Below are positions 1 through 4,962 of a stretch of DNA of 6,962 nt, piece by piece; positions within the stretch are counted from its first letter, which is position 1; every line of letters begins with the position of its first letter. The notes beneath the pieces are model-generated. The model was not told the DNA's origin, did no database searches, and worked only from the letters and a program-made list of their open reading frames with translations. The stretch is from contig MFSY01000066.1 in assembly GCA_001785175.1 (NCBI GenBank), positions 1,095 to 8,056 of the forward strand, given 5' to 3'. The translations under genes and the position numbers were made by a program. This DNA comes from Candidatus Muproteobacteria bacterium RIFCSPHIGHO2_01_FULL_65_16 (lineage in GTDB: Bacteria > Pseudomonadota > Gammaproteobacteria > Acidiferrobacterales > Sulfurifustaceae).

Positions 1-1
1 C

Positions 2-253
2 GTGCGCGATCCGGGGGTGAACGACCGCCAGACGCGCCAGCAGGAACGCATCGGGCAGGGCGTTCGCTCGGGTGAGCTCACGAAGGAAGAGGCGAAGGAT
101 CTGGCGGCCGAGCAGCGCGCAATCCGCAAGGAAGAGCGCGCGTACAAGTCCGACGGCAAGCTCACGGGAGAAGAGCGCAAGGACCTGCATCAGGACCAGA
201 ACGCCGCAAGCAAGGATATCTATCAGGAAAAGCACGACGCCGAAAAGCGCTGA
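2..253 (+). CDS. Small charged helical repeat protein, 5' end cut off
   Basis: The frame is open from the window edge to a TGA at 251-253, leaving 83 visible residues; the GTG at base 2 need not be the true start. The product is almost all charged or polar (Lys, Arg, Glu, Asp, Gln), with no Cys and no membrane segment in the visible part. It contains two copies of a roughly 28-residue unit, each opening with G-x-L-T-x-E-E (GELTKEE at residues 24-30, GKLTGEE at 52-58) and continuing as a predicted amphipathic helix. The second copy, with its S-D-G-K-L-T-x-E-E start, faintly resembles half an EF-hand loop, but the acidic ligands are incomplete. I have seen similar short proteins (R-Q-x-x-Q-x-R-I-x-x-G...LT..E) in proteobacteria, usually with a signal peptide; that part would lie upstream of this window. 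Function is unknown. A strong terminator directly downstream suggests it ends its transcription unit. Confidence 0.62.
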   Translation: MRDPGVNDRQTRQQERIGQGVRSGELTKEEAKDLAAEQRAIRKEERAYKSDGKLTGEERKDLHQDQNAASKDIYQEKHDAEKR

Positions 254-260
254 GCGCGAT

Positions 261-288
261 ACCGGGGCCGAAAGGCCCCGGTTTTTTT
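261..288 (+). terminator. Intrinsic terminator after the small repeat protein
   Basis: A perfect 9-bp stem (ACCGGGGCC at 261-269 with GGCCCCGGT at 274-282) closes a GAAA tetraloop at 270-273, and a run of seven T falls at 282-288. It starts 7 nt after the stop codon at 253. This is a textbook Rho-independent terminator on the + strand. Confidence 0.93.
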
Positions 289-591
289 CTACCCCCGCCT
301 CTTTTGCCAGCCCCGCCGACAGACGCGATGTTCACAACCGCAAGACCGGCCGTAATTTTTTGTATAACATTCCGTACCGAACCCACACAGAAGGCATTAG
401 GGAACCTCGAAAAATTACTGAAAGCTCGATTTTCATCGCAGAGAACGCAGAGTACGCAGAGAAAGAATCTGTCTTTGTTCCAATAACTCCGCGCTTCTGC
501 GTCTCCGCGGTGAGCTTGATATTCCGTCAAGAAAAGGGGATTTTTAGAGGCTCAATTAATTTAGTTTCGCGGCGCGGCCGGGGAGGAATCG
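289..591. other. Gene-free spacer, contains repeat element A
   Basis: This spacer is visibly richer in A and T than its flanks. Open frames crossing it on either strand have no ribosome binding site and no recognisable protein similarity. It holds element A (434-513) and, at its end, the ribosome binding site of the SH3 gene (582-587). A TATAAC at 363-368 resembles a -10 box but has no well-spaced -35, so I did not call a promoter for the SH3 gene. Confidence 0.6.
434..513. repeat. Palindromic short-unit repeat, element A (CGCAGAG family)
   Basis: The left arm is three tandem 9-bp units, CGCAGAGAA, CGCAGAGTA and CGCAGAGAA (437-463). The right arm at 494-513 (CTTCTGCGTCTCCGCGGTGA) is an imperfect inverted copy of the outer part of the left arm, so the element can fold into an interrupted hairpin. 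This 'GCAGAGACGCAGAG' style repeat is one I recognise from spacers of many environmental bacterial genomes. Imperfect direct repeats AGCTCGAT (423-430) and AGCTTGAT (513-520) lie on each side, 7 of 8 bases alike, which could be a decayed target duplication. It sits upstream of the SH3 gene. Confidence 0.8.
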
Positions 592-1131
592 TTGAGGAAA
601 AATTTTCATATTTTGTTGCTGTCGGTGGTCCTGCTCCCCGCGTGGGCGCAGGCCGAGACGGCCTATGTCACCGACAAGCTGACCATCACGCTGCGCGCCT
701 CCCAGGCCGAGAACAGCGCCGCGGTCAAGACGCTGGAGGCGGGCGCGGCGCTCGAGGTGCTGGAGCGCACGGAGCGCCACGCCCGCGTGCGCGACAAACA
801 GGGCGCGGAAGGCTGGATCGAGTTGCGCCTGCTCGGCCCAGAGCCGGCCGCGCGCGCCCAGCTGGCGAAATCCCAGGAGGAATTGACCAAGACCCGCGCC
901 CAGCTCGCCCAGGCCCAGGCGCAATTGGCGAAGGCCCAGGCGGCCAACCCGGCGCCGCCAGCGGCTCAGGCGCCGCCGGTGGATTCACCGGCGGCGAATG
1001 CCGGCTCCGGCTTCAGCCTCGCCTGGCTGATCGTTTCTTTTGCTATGCTGATAATTGGATTCGTCGCCGGCGTCATCTGGGTGCGCGAGTCCATACGCAA
1101 ACGCATGGGTGGGATGTATTTGAGGGTCTGA
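592..1131 (+). CDS. Exported SH3-domain, coiled-coil, membrane-anchored protein (TIGR04211/YgiM type)
   Basis: The 179-residue product has the full layout of the SH3-and-anchor family: a signal peptide (residues 1-21, ending A-Q-A), a bacterial SH3 domain (about 22-82, including L-R-A-S near the start and G-W-I-E-L-R near the end), a Gln/Ala/Lys-rich coiled coil (about 85-117), a Pro/Ala linker (118-139), one membrane helix (about 142-164), and a short basic tail ending R-K-R-M-G-G-M-Y-L-R-V. Family knowledge places it in the periplasm anchored at its C-terminus, probably with an envelope or cell-wall role; the exact role is not established. The start is TTG, chosen because GGAGGA lies 4 nt upstream (582-587) and because it gives an intact signal peptide; no in-frame ATG or GTG offers that. 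The next gene starts 4 nt after its stop, so the two are probably co-transcribed. Confidence 0.9.
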   Translation: MRKNFHILLLSVVLLPAWAQAETAYVTDKLTITLRASQAENSAAVKTLEAGAALEVLERTERHARVRDKQGAEGWIELRLLGPEPAARAQLAKSQEELTKTRAQLAQAQAQLAKAQAANPAPPAAQAPPVDSPAANAGSGFSLAWLIVSFAMLIIGFVAGVIWVRESIRKRMGGMYLRV

Positions 1132-1135
1132 CGCC

Positions 1136-1636
1136 ATGAGGTCAACGCCGGTTTTACTGCTCGCAGTGCTGGGAATGCTGTTCACCGCCGCCGCCGCCGG
1201 GGCGAAGCTGTATAAATGGGTGGACAAGGACGGCAACGTTTCCTATCACGACCGCCCCCCGCCGGCCGAGGGCGGCTACAAGGTGGAGGAACGGGACATC
1301 GGCGCGGCGGAGAAAACCAAGGCCGACGGGGCGGAGGAGATCGCGGCCAAATCCCCGGTCGTGCTCTATTCCATTCCCGTCTGCGGTTCCTGCGACCTGG
1401 CGCGCACCTATCTGCAAAAGCGCAAGGTGCCGTTCAGCGAGGTTAATCTGGAAAGCGACCCCAAAGTTCAGGAAACCGCGCGCAAGAAATTCGGCTCCCT
1501 GTCCGTGCCCATCATCACGATCGGCGAGAAGGTGATGAAGGGCTATCTCGAATCCCTGCTTGAAGGAGAGCTGGATCAGGCCGGCTATCCGAAACCCGAG
1601 GCCGCCCCCCCGGCCGCGTCTTCCGAGGCCAAATAG
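1136..1636 (+). CDS. Exported DUF4124-glutaredoxin fusion protein
   Basis: The 166-residue product starts with a signal peptide (about 1-23), then a DUF4124 segment (about 24-42, K-L-Y-K-W-V-D-K-D-G-N-V-S-Y, typical of this short beta domain). A charged linker leads to a glutaredoxin-like thioredoxin fold (about 74-151) with the redox motif C83-G-S-C86 and the cis-proline in S-V-P125-I-I. A Pro/Ala-rich tail ends the protein. The glutaredoxin fold with an export signal implies thiol-disulfide chemistry in the periplasm; substrate and partner are unknown. C-G-S-C differs from the classical glutaredoxin C-P-Y-C. The ATG at 1136 is preceded by GAGGGT (1122-1127) inside the end of the SH3 gene, and the 4-nt gap suggests translational coupling with that gene. 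Confidence 0.9.
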   Translation: MRSTPVLLLAVLGMLFTAAAAGAKLYKWVDKDGNVSYHDRPPPAEGGYKVEERDIGAAEKTKADGAEEIAAKSPVVLYSIPVCGSCDLARTYLQKRKVPFSEVNLESDPKVQETARKKFGSLSVPIITIGEKVMKGYLESLLEGELDQAGYPKPEAAPPAASSEAK

Positions 1637-1711
1637 CGCCGCGCCGGCGGCCGCAGCCCGCGGCCGGCCGGGACACATGGAGGTAAAGCTCAAATGGATG
1701 CGTCATCGGCA

Positions 1712-1740
1712 TTGACGCGGGCCGGATGCTGGTTTATAGA
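1712..1740 (+). promoter_or_regulatory. Sigma70-type promoter for the iron permease unit
   Basis: TTGACG (1712-1717, 5 of 6 matches to TTGACA) is followed after exactly 17 bp by TATAGA (1735-1740, 4 of 6 matches to TATAAT). The predicted transcription start is near 1747, which places the Fur-like box immediately downstream. The spacing and the iron-related gene downstream support the call; it has not been shown experimentally. Confidence 0.7.
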
Positions 1741-1749
1741 TTTGATATG

Positions 1750-1768
1750 AATGAGAACCATTTGTATT
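1750..1768. promoter_or_regulatory. Probable Fur box
   Basis: AATGAGAACCATTTGTATT resembles the classical Fur site (AATGAGAATCATT core), with AATGAGAA followed by CATT. It covers roughly +3 to +21 of the predicted transcript, a position where bound Fur-Fe(II) would block initiation. The next long gene encodes an iron permease, which is the expected kind of target. The match is partial on the right half. Confidence 0.6.
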
Positions 1769-1909
1769 TGCTCAGGAAGTGTGGATAATCATGCAGCTTT
1801 TAGTGGCAGCCCGCCCGGCAAATCAGCGGAGAAATTCCTGGCCGCCGGCGGTTTGATCAGCGCTGAGTTCCACCCGGCCGTGGCCAAGGGCCGGATCAAG
1901 ACGACCTAA
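1751..1909 (+). pseudogene. 52-codon ORF, probably the 3' remnant of a lost gene
   Basis: A frame runs from ATG 1751 to TAA 1907-1909. Its last 35 or so codons (from about 1805) look truly coding: third positions are almost all G or C, and the peptide ends with F-L-A-A-G-G-L-I-S-A-E-F-H-P-A-V-A-K-G-R. The first 18 codons are AT-rich at third positions and overlap the Fur-like box, and a TGA at 1748-1750 closes the frame upstream. No Shine-Dalgarno precedes the ATG; AGGAAG (1774-1779) lies too close to an in-frame GTG at 1781. I do not recognise the family. The likeliest reading is a truncated gene whose 5' part has been lost. The alternative is a very small real protein coupled to the permease, whose possible GTG start lies 3 nt after this stop (TAATAAGTG). 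Confidence 0.4.
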
Positions 1910-1912
1910 TAA

Positions 1913-2770
1913 GTGACCCTGATGGGAAATGCATTATTCATAGTATGGCGCGAGAGCCTGGAAGCGGTTCTCGTGATCGGGATATTGCACGCGTTTCTTA
2001 AGCGCATGCCGGATATGTACGCCGCGATGAAATATCTCTGGAGCGGCATTCTGGGCGGGGTGTCGTTCAGCCTGCTCGTTATTTTCGCCGCGTTCCAGAT
2101 CCAGGGATATCTGCAAGGCGAGACGCTGGAGGCTTTTCGCACGGGTGTGATTTTGTTCGCCGTCGGCCTGATTACCCAGATGGTGCTGTGGATGAATAAG
2201 CATGGCCGGCACATGAAACAAAATCTGGAAACCGGCGTGAGCCGGGCCTTGGCGAAATCGGGACTGATCGGGATCGCCCTAGTGGCGGCGCTGGCGGTCG
2301 CGCGCGAAGGCACGGAGACCGTCATTTTCATGTACAGCCTGGGGGCCGGTAAGGAATCGGGCGAAATATGGCAACTGATTGTCGGCGGACTGCTGGGCCT
2401 GGTGTTGGCCCTGGCCATGGCGTGGGCCGTGTCGCGCGGAATTCGCCGGATCAATTACCGGACGTTCTTCCGGCTCAGCGGGATAATCCTGCTGTTTCTG
2501 GCCGCCAGCCTGCTGGTCACCGGGGTCAATCGCCTCATCGCCATGGGCTGGTTGCCCGCGCTCGTGGAACCGGTGTGGGACACGTCCTGGCTGCTGGATG
2601 ACGCCTCGTTACTGGGGCACATGGTATCCGGATTCACCGGCTACCGCGCGCAACCCTCATTGATGCTCATACTGGCCTACATCGGCTACTGGGCGCCGAC
2701 GCTCTGGTGGCTTGCGCTTCAGAACAAGAAGGCGCTCGGGATCGAATCAAAATCCACGACCGGCGGATAA
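1913..2770 (+). CDS. FTR1-family high-affinity iron permease
   Basis: The 285-residue product is a multi-spanning membrane protein with about seven hydrophobic segments, the size expected for bacterial FTR1/EfeU permeases. It carries both iron-binding R-E-x-x-E motifs of the family, one in the first helix (R13-E-S-L-E17) and one in the fourth (R131-E-G-T-E135). The family imports iron across the inner membrane, commonly after oxidation of Fe(II) by a partner. No EfeO, EfeB, cupredoxin or multicopper oxidase partner lies in this window. I used the GTG at 1913; the ATG at 1922 (product starting M-G-N-A-L-F) is an equally good start by homology, and neither has a strong Shine-Dalgarno. The Fur-like box and promoter upstream suggest derepression when iron is scarce. 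Confidence 0.9.
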   Translation: MTLMGNALFIVWRESLEAVLVIGILHAFLKRMPDMYAAMKYLWSGILGGVSFSLLVIFAAFQIQGYLQGETLEAFRTGVILFAVGLITQMVLWMNKHGRHMKQNLETGVSRALAKSGLIGIALVAALAVAREGTETVIFMYSLGAGKESGEIWQLIVGGLLGLVLALAMAWAVSRGIRRINYRTFFRLSGIILLFLAASLLVTGVNRLIAMGWLPALVEPVWDTSWLLDDASLLGHMVSGFTGYRAQPSLMLILAYIGYWAPTLWWLALQNKKALGIESKSTTGG

Positions 2771-2799
2771 GCCGCGGATATGCGCGCGCACCGGCGCGC

Positions 2800-2828
2800 T
2801 TGGCTTGGGTCCGCCGCCGCGCTATAGT
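2800..2828 (+). promoter_or_regulatory. Promoter of the glycine riboswitch-gcv operon
   Basis: TTGGCT (2800-2805, 4 of 6 to TTGACA) and TATAGT (2823-2828, 5 of 6 to TATAAT) are separated by exactly 17 bp. The predicted start is near 2835, right at the first base pair of the riboswitch leader helix (2836), which supports the call independently. Confidence 0.78.
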
Positions 2829-2835
2829 GCCGACA

Positions 2836-3012
2836 ACGACTTACGCCCTGTGGGAGAGATCGGCCGGAGACGCTAGTCTCCGGAAGACGCCGAAGGCGCA
2901 ACCCGCCCGGAATCGCTCAGGCAAACGGACCGCAGCGGCAGTCGTCTCTGGAGAGCGGTCGGCTGCTGCCGACCCACCGAAGGGGCTCAAGCTCTCAGGT
3001 CACAGGACAGAG
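2836..3012 (+). promoter_or_regulatory. Tandem glycine riboswitch (two aptamers)
   Basis: Two glycine aptamers lie in tandem. Aptamer 1 (about 2848-2935) has GGGAGAGA, the conserved GCCGAAGGCGCAACC and CTCAGGCAAACGGAC; its P1 pairs CTGTG (2848-2852) with CGCAG (2931-2935), and an internal 8-bp hairpin sits at 2864-2883. Aptamer 2 (2946-3012) has GGAGAG, CACCGAAGGGGC and CTCTCAGGTCACAGGAC; its P1 pairs CTCTG (2946-2950) with CAGAG (3008-3012), and a 7-bp hairpin lies at 2957-2974. The leader ACGACT (2836-2841) is exactly complementary to the linker AGTCGT (2940-2945), the leader-linker helix known to form a kink-turn in this riboswitch class. Glycine binding usually turns on gcv expression, which fits the genes downstream. 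Confidence 0.95.
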
Positions 3013-3047
3013 GGGGCGATGGCATTTATGGCCATCGCCCCTTTTTT
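3013..3047 (+). terminator. Intrinsic terminator, expression platform of the glycine riboswitch
   Basis: An 11-bp perfect stem (GGGGCGATGGC at 3013-3023 with GCCATCGCCCC at 3031-3041) closes a 7-nt loop and is followed by six T (3042-3047). The lower stem can extend by A-U and G-U pairs of 3009-3012 with 3042-3045, and so compete with the 3' strand of aptamer-2 P1 (3008-3012). That overlap is how glycine binding could weaken termination. The core stem does not itself overlap the aptamer. Confidence 0.9.
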
Positions 3048-3062
3048 ATTTATTGAACTCGG

Positions 3063-3320
3063 AACCACAGATGAACCTGGAAAAAGCAGTTGTCCGCAGA
3101 TTTCGCAGATTAACGCAGATAAATCAACTGGGTGAATGACTGTCTGGCGCACCCGTATGGCGAGAGAAGGAGCGTCAATAACATTCTTAAAATCTGCGGA
3201 AATCTGCGTAATCTGCGGATGCAATCGCCGTTTCTAGGATGAACACAGATAAACACGGATTAGGTATTTTGCCTCTTCGCGCCGTTTTCATCCGTGTCCA
3301 TCCGTGTCCATCTGTGGTTA
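3063..3320. repeat. Palindromic short-unit repeat, element C, interrupted by element B
   Basis: The right arm is three 10-bp units, ATCCGTGTCC twice and ATCTGTGGTT once (3290-3319). The matching left arm is split: AACCACAGATGAAC at 3063-3076, then element B, then ACACAGATAA and ACACGGATTA at 3243-3262. Removing B together with one GATGAAC copy rebuilds a continuous left arm of three 10-bp units that matches the inverted right arm at 26 of 30 positions. The element ends 10 nt before the gcvT start codon and so makes up most of the gcvT leader. Confidence 0.85.
3077..3237. mobile_element. Element B: 161-bp MITE-like palindromic element inserted into element C
   Basis: The left arm has CGCAGAT at 3095, 3104 and 3114; the right arm has the inverted form ATCTGCG at 3192, 3202 and 3211. 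The spacings from outside inward are 9 and 10 bp on both sides. Outside the units, the ends are inverted copies of each other, starting CTGGAAA on the left and CTAGAAA on the right strand read inward; the similarity continues through about 26 bp with five mismatches and one 2-nt gap. The element is flanked by a perfect 7-bp direct repeat GATGAAC (3070-3076 and 3238-3244). The centre (3124-3187) shows no gene. It encodes no transposase, so any movement would have needed help from elsewhere. Mobility is inferred from this single insertion. Confidence 0.7.
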
Positions 3321-3329
3321 CAAAATCTT

Positions 3330-4433
3330 ATGGGCCTTAGGACACCTTTATACAACAGCCACATCAAGCTCGGCGCGAAGATGGTGGACTTCGGCGGCTG
3401 GGACATGCCGCTGCACTACGGCTCCCAGATCGAGGAGCATCACCAGGTGCGGACCGACTGCGGCATGTTCGACGTCTCGCACATGAACGTGCTCGATCTC
3501 AGGGGCGCGGGCGTGCGCGATTTTCTGCGGCTGCTGCTCGCCAACGACGTCGCCCGGCTCAAGACCACGGGGCGGGCGCTTTACAGCTGCATGCTGAACG
3601 CCAGGGGCGGCGTCATTGACGACCTCATCGTCTATTTCATGGACGAACAGTGGTTCCGCATCGTGGCGAACGCCGCCACGCGCGCGACGGACACGGCCTG
3701 GGTCGGCGCCGCCGCGCGCGATCTCGGCGGCGTGGGGGTGACCGCGCGCGATGACTTGGCCATCATCGCGGTGCAGGGGCCGAACGCGCGCGCGAAGGTC
3801 TATCAGGCGCTGGGCGAGGCGCTGCGCGCCGCGACCGAAGGCATGCGGCCGTTTCATGTCGTGACCGTGGGCGAGCTTATGGTTGCGACGACCGGCTACA
3901 CCGGCGAGGACGGGTTTGAGATCATTCTCCCGGCCAAGGCCGCGTCGTTCACCTGGCGGATGCTGCGCGAGGCCGGCGTACCGCCCATCGGCCTCGGCGC
4001 GCGCGACACGCTCCGGCTCGAGGCCGGCATGAATCTCTACGGCGCGGACATGGACGAAACCACCACGCCCCTGGAGTCGGGCCTCGACTGGACCGTGGCC
4101 TTCGAGCCGCGCGAGCGCAAATTCATCGGCCGCGAGGCGCTGGAGCAACAGAAGGCTCGGGGTGTGGCGCGCAAGCTCGTGGGGCTGGTGCTCGAGGGCA
4201 AGGGCGTGTTGCGCAACCACCAGAAGGTCGTGTGCGACGGCGCGGGCGCGGGCGAGATAACCAGCGGCAGTTTTTCGCCGACCCTGGGAAAATCCATCGC
4301 GCTGGCGCGCGCGCCGGCGGCGGTTGCCCTTGATGGACGGTGCCAGGTGGACATCCGCGGCCGGCCGGAGACGGTGCGCGTCGTGCGCTATCCATTCGTG
4401 GGCCATGGCCGGAGCTGTTTGGGAAAGCAGTGA
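3330..4433 (+). CDS. gcvT: Aminomethyltransferase, T-protein of the glycine cleavage system
   Basis: The 367-residue product covers the full family length. It transfers the methylene group from aminomethyl-lipoyl GcvH to tetrahydrofolate, releasing ammonia, in the cytoplasm. Family marks visible are T-P-L-Y-x-x-H (5-11), F-G-G-W-x-M-P (21-27), D-V-S-H-M (48-52), the [10 protein letters not shown] segment with the likely catalytic Asp97, G-Y-T-G-E-D-G-F-E (189-197), [10 protein letters not shown] (225-234) and the C-terminal T-S-G-S-F-S-P (311-317). I chose ATG 3330 because conserved sequence begins at once; an in-frame GTG at 3294 lies inside repeat C. No clear Shine-Dalgarno precedes 3330. 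The C-terminus ([10 protein letters not shown]) is unusual and its TGA lies within the first unit of repeat D, so the native end may have been altered. Confidence 0.97.
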   Translation: MGLRTPLYNSHIKLGAKMVDFGGWDMPLHYGSQIEEHHQVRTDCGMFDVSHMNVLDLRGAGVRDFLRLLLANDVARLKTTGRALYSCMLNARGGVIDDLIVYFMDEQWFRIVANAATRATDTAWVGAAARDLGGVGVTARDDLAIIAVQGPNARAKVYQALGEALRAATEGMRPFHVVTVGELMVATTGYTGEDGFEIILPAKAASFTWRMLREAGVPPIGLGARDTLRLEAGMNLYGADMDETTTPLESGLDWTVAFEPRERKFIGREALEQQKARGVARKLVGLVLEGKGVLRNHQKVVCDGAGAGEITSGSFSPTLGKSIALARAPAAVALDGRCQVDIRGRPETVRVVRYPFVGHGRSCLGKQ

Positions 4434-4540
4434 AAAGTGCAAAGTGAAAAGTGTAAAGTGGGGATGGAGCTGTCTGTTGGCGCCAGATCGCTGCTTGCTT
4501 TTCGCTTTCAACTTTCCACTTTTAACTCTTAACTTTTCAC
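4430..4540. repeat. Palindromic short-unit repeat, element D (GTGNAAA, 7-bp period)
   Basis: The left arm reads GTGAAAA, GTGCAAA, GTGAAAA, GTGTAAA, GTG with GTG at 4430, 4437, 4444, 4451 and 4458, a strict 7-bp period. The right arm (4497-4540) read on the other strand is six 7-bp units of the same kind, starting GTGAAAA then GTTAAGA. The centre (4461-4496) is unrelated. The element fills nearly the whole gcvT-gcvH spacer, and its first unit supplies the gcvT stop codon. No flanking direct repeat is evident. Confidence 0.85.
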
Positions 4541-4559
4541 TCAAATCCCCGGGAGGACC

Positions 4560-4955
4560 ATGAGCCAGATTCCGAAAGACCTGAAATACGCCAAGTCCCA
4601 TGAGTGGGTGCGGACCGAAAAAGACGGTACCCTGACGGTCGGCATCACCGATCACGCCCAGGAACTTATGGGCGATATGGTGTACGTGGACCTGCCGCAG
4701 GCCGGCGCGCAGATCGCGGCGGGCAAGGAGTGCGCCGTGGTGGAGTCGGTCAAGGCGGCCTCGGACGTATACGCGCCGGTGAGCGGCGAGATCGTCGCCG
4801 CCAACGACGCGCTCGCGGGCGCGCCCGAGACCGTGAACAAGGACCCCTACGGGACGGGCTGGATGTTCCGCATCAAGCCCGCGAACAAGGCCGAGCTCGA
4901 CGGCCTGCTCGACGCCAAGGCGTACGACGCGTTGGTGGCCTCGGAGAAGCATTGA
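4560..4955 (+). CDS. gcvH: Glycine cleavage system H protein (lipoyl carrier)
   Basis: The 131-residue product is full length for GcvH, the mobile lipoyl carrier that shuttles the aminomethyl group between the P, T and L proteins. It shows S-H-E-W-V (13-17), G-I-T-D-H-A-Q (28-34), G-D-M-V-Y-V-D-L-P (38-46), the lipoylation site V-E-S-V-K65-A, and the late motifs A-P-V-S-G-E (72-77) and N-K-D-P-Y-G-x-G-W-M (93-102). Lys65 is the expected lipoyl-lysine. ATG 4560 is preceded by GGGAGGA (4551-4557), a strong but closely spaced ribosome binding site. It lies between gcvT and gcvPA, in the usual order for this operon, with a palindromic repeat in the spacer on each side. Confidence 0.98.
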   Translation: MSQIPKDLKYAKSHEWVRTEKDGTLTVGITDHAQELMGDMVYVDLPQAGAQIAAGKECAVVESVKAASDVYAPVSGEIVAANDALAGAPETVNKDPYGTGWMFRIKPANKAELDGLLDAKAYDALVASEKH

Positions 4956-4962
4956 AAAAATA

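Larger units (their letters stand above)
2771..3329. other. Gene-free regulatory leader of the gcv operon
   Basis: This 559-bp stretch has no convincing coding region. In order it holds the gcv promoter, a tandem glycine riboswitch, an intrinsic terminator, and a nested pair of palindromic repeats (elements C and B). Frames crossing it are shadows of repeats or RNA structure. Confidence 0.8.

Noticed and set aside
363..368. TATAAC as the -10 box of a promoter for the SH3 gene
   Set aside because: There is no acceptable -35 at 16-18 bp; TTCACA at 331-336 is 26 bp away.
434..513. Element A, or the other arrays, as a CRISPR array
   Set aside because: The units are only 7-10 bp, there are no unique spacers of regular length, the second arm is inverted, and no cas gene is present.
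72..1139. 355-codon + strand frame spanning the terminator, element A and the SH3 gene
   Set aside because: It runs through a strong terminator and a repeat, and overlaps the SH3 gene in another frame; its product is low-complexity Arg/Gly/Ala with no family marks.
1648..1666. Hairpin CGGCCGC / GCGGCCG after the DUF4124-glutaredoxin gene as a terminator
   Set aside because: The 7-bp stem is real, but no T-run follows, and such palindromes arise easily in this GC-rich composition.
2782..2799. Hairpin GCGCGC / GCGCGC after the iron permease as a terminator
   Set aside because: There is no T-run; the sequence runs directly into the -35 box of the gcv promoter, and a CG-alternating stem is expected by chance here.
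2707..3135. 142-codon + strand frame across the riboswitch
   Set aside because: It translates riboswitch, terminator and repeat sequence, has no ribosome binding site, and overlaps the end of the permease gene in another frame.
3294..3329. In-frame GTG at 3294 that would lengthen gcvT by 12 residues
   Set aside because: It lies inside a unit of repeat C, has no ribosome binding site, and the added residues are translated repeat; conserved GcvT sequence starts right after ATG 3330.
3348..4952. 534-codon open frame on the - strand
   Set aside because: It is antisense to gcvT and gcvH, is rich in His, Arg and Ala as expected of a GC-rich shadow frame, and crosses repeat D; both + strand genes are unmistakable.
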